Below, piece after piece: positions 24,925-32,562 of a stretch of DNA of 59,381 nucleotides; within the stretch, counting starts at the first letter, position 1, and every line of letters starts with the position of its first letter. The notes under the pieces were generated by a model. That model saw nothing but the letters and a program-made list of their open reading frames with translations, did no database searches and was not told the DNA's origin. Location of the stretch: NCBI GenBank assembly GCA_016202545.1, contig JACQON010000024.1:1-59381 (forward strand), written 5' to 3'. This DNA is from Chloroflexota bacterium. GTDB taxonomy: Bacteria; Chloroflexota; Dehalococcoidia; Dehalococcoidales; JACQON01. The translations under genes were made by a program, and so were the position numbers.

Positions 24925-26664
24925 TTAGACAGGCTCTCTTACCCGGAAGCCCGGCTTAACTACCCTGAACTCGTTGACATCCACCAGGCCGAGGTCAGTC
25001 ACACGTAGCTCCGGGATTACCGGGAGCGCCAGAAAGGACAGGGTGGCGAACGGCGAAGGTAGCATCACGCCCAGGCTGACGGCCATCCGCTCCATCTCCT
25101 CTAGCCCGGCTACCACCGCCCCCAGCGGTTGGTCAGATAGCAGCCCGGCAACCGGTAGGGCCAGGCTGGCCAGTACCCTGCCGCCGGCAGCGAGCACCAG
25201 GCCGCCCTGCAACCTCTCAATCTCATTGACCGCCACCAGGATGTCCTTATCATCGGCTCCGACAGCGACAATATTGTGGGCGTCGTGGGCAACGGAGGAA
25301 GCCAGCACCCCTCTCTTCAGACCGAACCCTTTCACCATGCCCAGGCCGATATTGCCCGTGGCCTTATGCCTTTCCACCACGGCCACCTTGAGAATGTCCC
25401 TTTCGGTATCAGGCACAAATGCTCCGTCCGAGGCCTTGAGCTGCTGCTCCATCCTCTTCCTGGTGACTATCTGGCCGGGGATAACCTCAATTACGGCCTG
25501 GCTTTCGCCCGACGCCGGCATCCTCAACGCCTCCACGCCAAAAGGCAATATCTTCATCGTATTCGTAAGCTCTCTGCCACCGGGCCGGGAAGAGGGGAAC
25601 AGCGGCTCGCCCGCCCTGGCCACCAGGCGGCCCCGATAGAAGACCAGGTCTATTTGCAGCCGGGACAAATTATCGAGCACCATCAGGTTGGCAACGCGCC
25701 CGGGAGCCACCGCGCCATGCCTATGCAGCCTGAAATACTCGGCGGGGTTGATGGTGGCAAGCTGGATGGCCCGCACCGGGTCAAGCCCGCGGCTGATTGC
25801 CTTCCGCACCACCGCGTCAACGTCACCATCACCGAGCAGGTCGGTGCAACTGCGGTCGTCAACCACAAACAGGCACCGCCTGCAGGTGCTATCAGTGACC
25901 AGCGGCAGCAGCTCATCCAGGTTCTTCTCCGACGAGCCTTCCCTGAGCATAACCCACATGCCCTGTCTTAACTTCTCCCTGGCCTCAGGCAGGGAGATTG
26001 ACTCGTGGTCGGACTGGATGCCGGCGGCGATATAGGCGGCCAGGTCTTTCCCGGCAAGGCCGGGGGCATGACCGTCAACGACCCTCCCCTTTGCCAGCCT
26101 TATCTTGTCCAGGATAGCGTCATCGCCGTTGAGCACGCCGGGGAAGTTCATCACCTCCCCCAACCCGATGCAACCTCGCCACCTCAAAAGCTGGCCGATG
26201 TCCTTCGCGCCAAGGCTGGCGCCAGAAGTTTCCAGATGGCTGGCCGGCACACAGGACGGGGCCATCAGGAAAAGGTCGAGTGGCAAACGGCGGGCGCAGC
26301 TCAGGACGTACCTTATGCCGGCCAGCCCGCAGACGTTGGCTATCTCATGGAGGTCAGTGACCACAGCCAGGGTGCCATGCGGCACCACCGCCCGCGCATA
26401 CTGGCCGACATCGAGCATGGAGCTCTCCAGATGAGTATGCCCGTTGATGAGGCCGGGTGCCACGTACCTGCCGGCCAGGTCCAACTGCTGCGCCGCCTGG
26501 TGGTAGTCCCCGACGCCGGCAATCCTGTCCCCGCAAATGGCCACATTGCCAGGCTCTACCTTTCCGGTGAAGACGTTCACCACCCTGGCATTGGCCAGGA
26601 TAAGGTCGGCGGGAAGTTTCCCTCTAGCCACTGATACTAAACGGGCTTCGTCGTACGTTCGCAT
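24925..26664 (-). CDS. ade: Adenine deaminase
   Basis: This amidohydrolase-fold enzyme converts adenine to hypoxanthine and ammonia. The 579-aa length is normal. Metal-site and active-site motifs include NGHTHLESSML near residue 74, TDLHEIANVCG, GEVMNFPGVL and GHAPGLAGKDLAAYIAAG, with HDAHNIVAVG in the C-terminal domain typical of bacterial Ade rather than eukaryotic-type adenine deaminases. Hypoxanthine could be used by Hpt encoded at 27784-28320, making a two-step adenine salvage route. Confidence 0.95.
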   Translation of the reverse strand: MRTYDEARLVSVARGKLPADLILANARVVNVFTGKVEPGNVAICGDRIAGVGDYHQAAQQLDLAGRYVAPGLINGHTHLESSMLDVGQYARAVVPHGTLAVVTDLHEIANVCGLAGIRYVLSCARRLPLDLFLMAPSCVPASHLETSGASLGAKDIGQLLRWRGCIGLGEVMNFPGVLNGDDAILDKIRLAKGRVVDGHAPGLAGKDLAAYIAAGIQSDHESISLPEAREKLRQGMWVMLREGSSEKNLDELLPLVTDSTCRRCLFVVDDRSCTDLLGDGDVDAVVRKAISRGLDPVRAIQLATINPAEYFRLHRHGAVAPGRVANLMVLDNLSRLQIDLVFYRGRLVARAGEPLFPSSRPGGRELTNTMKILPFGVEALRMPASGESQAVIEVIPGQIVTRKRMEQQLKASDGAFVPDTERDILKVAVVERHKATGNIGLGMVKGFGLKRGVLASSVAHDAHNIVAVGADDKDILVAVNEIERLQGGLVLAAGGRVLASLALPVAGLLSDQPLGAVVAGLEEMERMAVSLGVMLPSPFATLSFLALPVIPELRVTDLGLVDVNEFRVVKPGFRVREPV

Positions 26665-26692
26665 CGCTGCTCCCAGGGCCGATTTCCTGCCT

Positions 26693-27763
26693 TCACATTG
26701 GCAGGCCCTTATATCTCCTGTTCAGCATAAATCTGACCAGAGGGAACAGCATTCCGTGCACCGGGGAGAAGTTGCACGCCCTGTGCAGGATATTAACCGG
26801 CTCTTTCACTCTCTTGGTGAGTGCCAGCAAGCACCGGTAGTGCCCCCAGCCCGCCCTTTCCCATAAAAACCTGGCCACCCCTGACGCCATCAGCAGAGGC
26901 TCAATCTTCTCCTTGACCAATGCCGGGTAATCATCCCCGTCAACAATGCTCCTGGCAGACAGAAAACCCGAAGTCACGGCATACCTGATGCCAAACCCCA
27001 GTACACAGTCCTGGAACCCGGCTGCCTCACCGGCGTAGATGCTCTTCCCTTTAGACAGACGGCTTTGCAACGAAAAAGTGCCCACCCCGCCAAAAGGCTT
27101 CTCCCGCTTTATGTCAATATCAACCAGCCGCCCGATGACCTGGCGAGCCTTGGCAAAGCATACATTGGCAGAGGCCAAGCGGTCAAAAAGGACCACCGCC
27201 ATGCACCCGTAGCCCTTGGACACCACCAGATAAGAATAGCCCCTGGGGGCGACGGCATCGTTGACCAGGGCGAGGGCGAAATCGTCCATGCCAGTTTCAA
27301 AGACAATTCCCCTGTCCACCATGGCTATCCGCTGCGGGACCGGACCGGTAGCAATTATATCTGCCTCCTCCGTAGATGAGTTGAACTTTATGTCCACTCC
27401 CAGCTCCAGCGCCTGCCTCTTCAACCCCTGGTCCAGGCTATCTTCCATATCTCCCCTCCTCACCAGGTAGAACAGCGGCCTTTTGAAGCGGAAATTCAGC
27501 ATCTCATAGCCATTGGAAAGCCACATAGAGGAAAATGGATGGCAGGCAAAGTTGACCTTTATGTTCATCGAGGCCAGTTCTTCCAGGGCATCAGCCTTCG
27601 ATGTCCAATTCTCAATGCCCTCCAGGTCACCGTGGAACCTCCGTCCACAGTCCGGCTGGCGCTCGAAGGCCGTCACCCGGTAGCCATTTCTGACCAGGTT
27701 TATAGCCGCAGACAGTCCGGAAATCCCGGCGCCAAGTATCTTGATTTCTCCGTTATCAGGCAT
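26693..27763 (-). CDS. FAD-dependent geranylgeranyl reductase-like protein
   Basis: A 356-aa NAD(P)/FAD oxidoreductase. The N-terminal Rossmann motif is ILGAGISGLSAAINL, followed by the acidic residue in FERQPDCG. A second dinucleotide-binding part includes IYAGEAAGFQDCVLGFGIRY, a signature of the digeranylgeranylglycerophospholipid/geranylgeranyl reductase family. Such enzymes saturate prenyl chains of lipids, quinones or carotenoids. The ATG at 27763 was preferred because aagggg precedes it; other starts at 27778-27781 exist. It sits 20 nt after hpt, with which it has no obvious pathway link. Confidence 0.82.
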   Translation of the reverse strand: MPDNGEIKILGAGISGLSAAINLVRNGYRVTAFERQPDCGRRFHGDLEGIENWTSKADALEELASMNIKVNFACHPFSSMWLSNGYEMLNFRFKRPLFYLVRRGDMEDSLDQGLKRQALELGVDIKFNSSTEEADIIATGPVPQRIAMVDRGIVFETGMDDFALALVNDAVAPRGYSYLVVSKGYGCMAVVLFDRLASANVCFAKARQVIGRLVDIDIKREKPFGGVGTFSLQSRLSKGKSIYAGEAAGFQDCVLGFGIRYAVTSGFLSARSIVDGDDYPALVKEKIEPLLMASGVARFLWERAGWGHYRCLLALTKRVKEPVNILHRACNFSPVHGMLFPLVRFMLNRRYKGLPM

Positions 27764-27783
27764 CCGGCGCCCCTTCATCACAT

Positions 27784-28320
27784 TTAAGGCCCGTCAGCAT
27801 CAACAGCATATATCTCAGGCAGGTTGCGAAACCTCTCGTCCCAGTCCAGGCCGTAGCCCACCAGGAACTGGTCGGGGACGGTAAAGCCAGGGTAATCAAT
27901 GACCACCGGCACCCGCCGCCGCGACGGCTTATCAGCCAGAGCGCAAAGCCTCAACGAAGCCGGCTTTTTCTTTCTCAGATAATCGAGGAGGAAGGCAATG
28001 GTCAGCCCGGTGTCCACGATATCCTCAATTACCAGGACATCCCTGCCCGCCACCTCCGAGCAAAGATGGTGCACTACCCTGACTTTGCCCGAGCTTTCCG
28101 TGGCGCCGCCGTAGCTGGACAGCCTGATGAAGTCCACCTCCAGCGGGAAATCGAGATTCCGGATAAGGTCTGCCAAAAACATGAAAGAACCCTTAAGGAC
28201 GCCTATCAGCAGTGGATACCTATCACGGTAATCATGGCTGATTTCCGCTGCCAGTTTCCTGATGGCGGCTTCTATCTCTTGCCTAGTCAAAAGAATGCGG
28301 AGCTTGAAGGATGAAGTCAT
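27784..28320 (-). CDS. hpt: Hypoxanthine phosphoribosyltransferase
   Basis: This salvages hypoxanthine or guanine to IMP or GMP using PRPP. The 178-aa protein has the PRPP loop VLVIEDIVDTGLTI, the flexible-loop segment LSSYGGATESSGKVRV and the C-terminal VGYGLDWDERFRNLPEIY, all standard for Hpt. The start was set at the ATG 28320. A strong promoter has its -10 box at 28331-28336, so the transcript would begin almost at the start codon and be leaderless; no ribosome site is visible. TTG/GTG codons at 28329 and 28326 are alternatives. Confidence 0.95.
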   Translation of the reverse strand: MTSSFKLRILLTRQEIEAAIRKLAAEISHDYRDRYPLLIGVLKGSFMFLADLIRNLDFPLEVDFIRLSSYGGATESSGKVRVVHHLCSEVAGRDVLVIEDIVDTGLTIAFLLDYLRKKKPASLRLCALADKPSRRRVPVVIDYPGFTVPDQFLVGYGLDWDERFRNLPEIYAVDADGP

Positions 28321-28330
28321 CGACACCAAG

Positions 28331-28359
28331 ATTATAACTGTTGCCCTTTACCCTGTCCA
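28331..28359 (-). promoter_or_regulatory. hpt promoter (leaderless transcript predicted)
   Basis: On the minus strand TGGACA (28359-28354) and TATAAT (28336-28331) are spaced by 17 nt. The expected start site, about 7 nt downstream, falls within a few bases of the hpt ATG. Confidence 0.6.
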
Positions 28360-28376
28360 GCACCCCTCTTCCGGGC

Positions 28377-28406
28377 TTGACAATGTGGTATTTGCCCCAG
28401 TATAAT
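28377..28406 (+). promoter_or_regulatory. pyrG promoter
   Basis: Perfect consensus boxes TTGACA (28377-28382) and TATAAT (28401-28406) are separated by 18 nt. The leader to the pyrG ATG is about 70 nt. The promoter is divergent from that of hpt. Confidence 0.7.
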
Positions 28407-28483
28407 AAGTTTGAAGCTGTTGTCCGCCCCTCAAACCTAACGCGAGACTCTTTGATTAAGTCCTTAGAACTTGGTTCTCCTGG

Positions 28484-30118
28484 ATGCCAAAGTATATTTT
28501 TGTTACTGGCGGTGTAGTTAGTTCGGTCGGCAAGGGTATCACCGTCGCCTCTATTGGCACTATCCTCAAAGCTCGCCATGTCACGGTCTCGGTACAAAAG
28601 CTAGACCCTTATCTCAACGTTGACCCGGGGACTATGTCACCGTACCAGCACGGCGAAGTCTTTGTCACCCAGGACGGGGCTGAGACCGACCTTGACCTGG
28701 GCAACTATGAGCGCTTTATTGATATCAACCTTACCGCCGACTCCAACGTCACTGCAGGACAGATATACAGCGCGGTGATTGCCAAGGAAAGACGGGGAGA
28801 CTTTCTGGGTGGCACCATCCAGGTAGTGCCCCACGTTACCACCGAGATAAAGGACAGGTTTAAGCGCCTGGCCGAGAAATCGCAGGCCCAGGTGCTCATT
28901 ATAGAGGTGGGCGGCACCGTAGGTGACATTGAGGGACAGCCATTTCTTGAGGCCATCAGGCAGATGAGAAACGATGCCGGCCGGGACAACGTGCTCTACG
29001 TGCACGTAACCCTGCTCCCTTACCTCACCTCCACTCAAGAGCTGAAGACCAAGCCCACGCAGCATAGCGTCAACGAGCTCAGGCGCATCGGCATCCAGCC
29101 TGATATTCTCATCTGCCGCAGCGACCTCCCCATTCCGGAGGCGCTAAAAAATAAGCTATCTTTGTTTTGCGATGTTGAGCGCCAGGCAGTCATCCCACTG
29201 CCTACGGTCCCTACCGTCTACGAGGTGCCGCTGGTGCTGGAGGATGAGGGGCTGGGGCACCTGATTGTGGACAAGCTCGGCCTCGAAGCTGCTTTGCCAG
29301 ACCTGACCCAGTGGCGGGAGCTGGTGGCACGCATCAAGAGCCCGCGCGACACGGTTAATATCGCCCTGGTGGGCAAATATGTGGACCTGAAAGACTCTTA
29401 CTACTCGGTGCGCGAGGCGCTGGAGCACGCTGCCCTGTACCACAACCGGCACCTCAACCTCATCTGGGTCCACTCTGAAGACCTGGAAAAAGAGGGCAGC
29501 GAGGCGCTGCTGCGCAACGCCCAGGGCATTGTGGTGCCCGGCGGCTTCGGCACCAGAGGTATAGAGGGCATGATAAGAGCAGCCACCTATGCCCGGACCA
29601 ACAAAATCCCCTACCTGGGCCTGTGCCTGGGGATGCAGGTGATGGTCATCGAGTTTGCCCGCCATGCGCTGAATTCGCCACAGGCGAATTCTACCGAGTT
29701 TGACGCATCCACGCCCCACCCCGTCATCGACATCCTGCCGGAACAAAGGGGAATGAAAGACAAAGGGGGCACCATGCGCCTGGGCAAGTATCCCTGCCAC
29801 CTGGCTGCGGGCAGCCGGGCGCTCGAAGCCTATGGTCAACAAGTGATATATGAACGCCACAGGCACCGCTTTGAGTTTAATAACCAGTTTCGCGCCCGCC
29901 TGGAAGAGGCTGGGCTGGTCTGTAGCGGGCTATCTCCCGATGGGGAGCTGGTTGAACTGTGTGAGATAGCCGACCACCCGTGGATGGCAAGCTGCCAGTT
30001 TCATCCCGAGTTTAACTCCCGCCCCGGCCATCCCCATCCGCTTTTCCGCGATTTCATCGGTGTGGCCAAGGATATATTGCGTGAAGGAGACCAACCGCCA
30101 CTGCCGCTTTCATCTTAA
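28484..30118 (+). CDS. pyrG: CTP synthase
   Basis: This converts UTP to CTP with ATP and glutamine-derived ammonia. The 544-aa protein has the N-terminal synthase domain ([14 protein letters not shown] at residues 6-19, [11 protein letters not shown]) and a C-terminal class I glutamine amidotransferase with GLCLGMQVM (catalytic Cys), the PGGFGTRG oxyanion loop and QFHPEF with the catalytic His/Glu. It has its own consensus promoter. Downstream, the FSA gene begins after 31 nt. Confidence 0.98.
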   Translation: MPKYIFVTGGVVSSVGKGITVASIGTILKARHVTVSVQKLDPYLNVDPGTMSPYQHGEVFVTQDGAETDLDLGNYERFIDINLTADSNVTAGQIYSAVIAKERRGDFLGGTIQVVPHVTTEIKDRFKRLAEKSQAQVLIIEVGGTVGDIEGQPFLEAIRQMRNDAGRDNVLYVHVTLLPYLTSTQELKTKPTQHSVNELRRIGIQPDILICRSDLPIPEALKNKLSLFCDVERQAVIPLPTVPTVYEVPLVLEDEGLGHLIVDKLGLEAALPDLTQWRELVARIKSPRDTVNIALVGKYVDLKDSYYSVREALEHAALYHNRHLNLIWVHSEDLEKEGSEALLRNAQGIVVPGGFGTRGIEGMIRAATYARTNKIPYLGLCLGMQVMVIEFARHALNSPQANSTEFDASTPHPVIDILPEQRGMKDKGGTMRLGKYPCHLAAGSRALEAYGQQVIYERHRHRFEFNNQFRARLEEAGLVCSGLSPDGELVELCEIADHPWMASCQFHPEFNSRPGHPHPLFRDFIGVAKDILREGDQPPLPLSS

Positions 30119-30149
30119 GCCAGGCTGAGACATCATCGAGGAGGTAACA

Positions 30150-30830
30150 GTGCTCATCTTTCTGGATACGGCCAATATCGACCACATCAGGCAAGCCGCC
30201 AGGCTCGGCATCATCAGCGGCATTACCACCAATCCCACCCTGATGTCCAAAGAGGCCACTACTGACTATCAGTCTGCCATCAAAGAGATTTGCTCTATTG
30301 TCCCCGGCCCCGTCTCCGCCGAAGTGGTAGCCGAGGGAACTGAGGAGATTATCGAACAGGCGCAGCATATCTCCGCCTGGGCGCCGAACGTGGTGATTAA
30401 GGTCCCGGCAACCATCAGCGGGCTTGAGGCGACTTCAGCCCTGGCCAAAGATAACATAAAAGTAAACTTTACGCTGTGCTTCTCGGTGAACCAGGCCTTG
30501 CTGGGAGCGCTGGCCGGCGCCGCTTATGTAAGCATATTTGTCGGCAGGCTGGATGATGCCGGCCACAATGGCATGGAGGTAGTCAAAGACGTTGTCCAGG
30601 TATTCCGGCAATACCCGCTGCCAACCCAGGTGATTGCCGCCAGCATCCGCCACCCCGAACACTGTGTGGCTGCGGCCAAGGCCGGCGCCCATATTGCTAC
30701 TGTGCCCTTTGCCGTATTGATGCAGATGATACGCCATCCGCTGACCGATGTAGGTGTCAGCCGCTTCCTTGCCGACTGGCAGAGTATAGCGCATGTGAGA
30801 GACCAGAGTAAGTCAGCCCCCAGGAGCTAG
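30150..30830 (+). CDS. Fructose-6-phosphate aldolase / TalC-type transaldolase
   Basis: A 226-aa member of the small transaldolase/FSA family. The N-terminal FLDTANIDHIRQ (Asp6) and GITTNPTLMSKE are typical. The Schiff-base lysine is Lys84 in VVIKVPAT, and SIFVGRLDD follows. Members act either as transaldolases or as fructose-6-phosphate aldolases and cannot be told apart safely by eye. Together with the transketolases and RpiB in this window it would serve the non-oxidative pentose phosphate pathway. The start is probably the GTG/ATG following gaggtaac. Confidence 0.92.
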   Translation: MLIFLDTANIDHIRQAARLGIISGITTNPTLMSKEATTDYQSAIKEICSIVPGPVSAEVVAEGTEEIIEQAQHISAWAPNVVIKVPATISGLEATSALAKDNIKVNFTLCFSVNQALLGALAGAAYVSIFVGRLDDAGHNGMEVVKDVVQVFRQYPLPTQVIAASIRHPEHCVAAAKAGAHIATVPFAVLMQMIRHPLTDVGVSRFLADWQSIAHVRDQSKSAPRS

Positions 30831-30940
30831 CTTCCGCGGACAATGACCCGCGGGGCAGCGACCTGGCCAACGCCGCTCCCCCACTGTGGGAGACCGTAAG
30901 TATAATACGCCTGCCGAAAACCGGGATGAGGAGTCCAAAC

Positions 30941-32218
30941 ATGTACACTATGAGGCCGGAAATGAACATCAGCCAACTCGAAAGCAAAACCAGAGAGGAA
31001 TTGATTCAGATAGGCAGGGAGATGGGCCTTACCAACCTTGCCACCAGCAAGAAACAGGACATCATCATGCGCCTGCTCCAGGCCCATACCGAACAGCAAG
31101 GCAACATTTTCTGCGGCGGCATCCTGGAGACTACGGACGAGGGCTATGGCTTCCTCAGGCAAGATAGCCTGCTGCCCAGCCCCACTGATATCTATGTCTC
31201 CCAGTCGCAGATACGCCGTTTTGAGCTGCGCAATGGTGACATGGTTATCGGCCAGGGTAGACCGGCCAAGGCAGGCGAAAGGTATTACAGCTTGCTCCGG
31301 GTAGAGGCGGTCAATGACATGGACCCGGAAATGGCCAAAAAGCGCCCCTCTTTCGGTTCGTTGACTCCTACCTTCCCCGACAAGCTGGTCAACCTGGAGA
31401 CTTCGAGCAATGACCTGTCCACTCGCATGATAAACCTCATCGCCCCCATCGGGCGGGGACAGCGCGGCCTGGTAGTGTCACCTCCCAAAGCCGGTAAGAC
31501 CGTACTGCTCAAGTCCATAGCCAATGCCGCCACCACCAATTATGGCGACATCTATCTGATAGTGTGCCTCATCGGCGAGCGACCCGAGGAGGTCACCGAT
31601 ATGAAGCAGTCGGTCAGGGGCGAGGTGATAGCCGCCACCTTCGACGAGCCGCCGGAGAACCAGGCTCGCGTCGCCGAGCTGGGCCTGGAAAGGGCCAAGC
31701 GAATAGTGGAGAGCGGCAAAGATGTGCTCATCATGCTTGACGGCATCACCCGTCTTACCCGGGCGTACAATCTAGCCGTACCTCCCAGCGGCCGCACCCT
31801 CTCCGGCGGCATTGACCCGGCTGCCCTTCACCCGGCCAAACGCTTCTTCGGCGCCGCCCGCAACACCCTTGAAGGTGGCAGCCTGACCATCATCGCCACC
31901 TGTCTCATTGACACCGGCAGCCGCATGGACGAGCTTATTTACGAGGAGTTCAAGGGGACAGGCAACATGGAGGTTCACCTCGACCGCCGCCTGGCAGAGC
32001 GCCGCATTTTCCCGGCCATAGATATCGCACGCAGCGGCACCAGGCGAGAAGAGCTACTGCTGGACGAGGAGACGCTGAGCAAGGTCTGGCTTCTCCGCCG
32101 CATGGCATCCATGATTGCCGCCGACTCGGTTAACTTCACCGAAGCTACCGAGCGAATTATAGATAACATGCGAAAGACAAAAAACAATGCCGAGTTCCTG
32201 GCCAGCCTGGGCCGGTAG
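30941..32218 (+). CDS. rho: Transcription termination factor Rho
   Basis: This RNA-dependent ATPase/translocase ends transcription. The 425-aa form has the N-terminal Rho homology helices (residues 8-48), a cold-shock-like RNA-binding domain (CGGILETTDEGYGFLR) and the RecA-like motor with Walker A PPKAGKTV at 181-188, VLIMLDGITRL as Walker B and the Q/R loop region PSGRTLSGG. The start at 30941 has gaggag 7 nt upstream; 30926 and 30962 are alternatives. Confidence 0.97.
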   Translation: MYTMRPEMNISQLESKTREELIQIGREMGLTNLATSKKQDIIMRLLQAHTEQQGNIFCGGILETTDEGYGFLRQDSLLPSPTDIYVSQSQIRRFELRNGDMVIGQGRPAKAGERYYSLLRVEAVNDMDPEMAKKRPSFGSLTPTFPDKLVNLETSSNDLSTRMINLIAPIGRGQRGLVVSPPKAGKTVLLKSIANAATTNYGDIYLIVCLIGERPEEVTDMKQSVRGEVIAATFDEPPENQARVAELGLERAKRIVESGKDVLIMLDGITRLTRAYNLAVPPSGRTLSGGIDPAALHPAKRFFGAARNTLEGGSLTIIATCLIDTGSRMDELIYEEFKGTGNMEVHLDRRLAERRIFPAIDIARSGTRREELLLDEETLSKVWLLRRMASMIAADSVNFTEATERIIDNMRKTKNNAEFLASLGR

Positions 32219-32260
32219 GTATGGCGTCCGGATATCGGCAGGCACCAAACAAGCAGTGGC

Positions 32261-32551
32261 ATGACTATTGGTATATGTAAGGTTAGCCTGCGCCTGCCGG
32301 AAAACCTGTCCCTCAAAGGCAAGAGACAGGTGGTAAAGTCCATCACTACCCGTGTAAAAAGCACGTTCAACGTCTCCATAGCCGAGGTTGACGACAACGA
32401 TTTGTGGCAGCTGGTCACCCTGGGAATTTGCTGTGTCAGCAACGATGCGCGGCATGTTAACCAGACACTGTCCAAAGTAGTGGCCTTCATCTCCAACGGA
32501 CGGTTCGATATGGAGCTGCTTGATTACGGCATCGAGATTATGTCCGTCTGA
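32261..32551 (+). CDS. DUF503 (YlxP-like) family protein
   Basis: A 96-aa protein of the DUF503 family, recognisable from ICKVSLRLPENLSLKGKRQV near the N-terminus and the ferredoxin-like beta-alpha pattern. Relatives (YlxP) lie in nusA-infB-rbfA operons of Firmicutes and may act in ribosome or translation-related work. Here it sits between rho and the MrfA-like helicase, 11 nt before the latter. Confidence 0.87.
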   Translation: MTIGICKVSLRLPENLSLKGKRQVVKSITTRVKSTFNVSIAEVDDNDLWQLVTLGICCVSNDARHVNQTLSKVVAFISNGRFDMELLDYGIEIMSV

Positions 32552-32562
32552 CGGAAGGAAAC

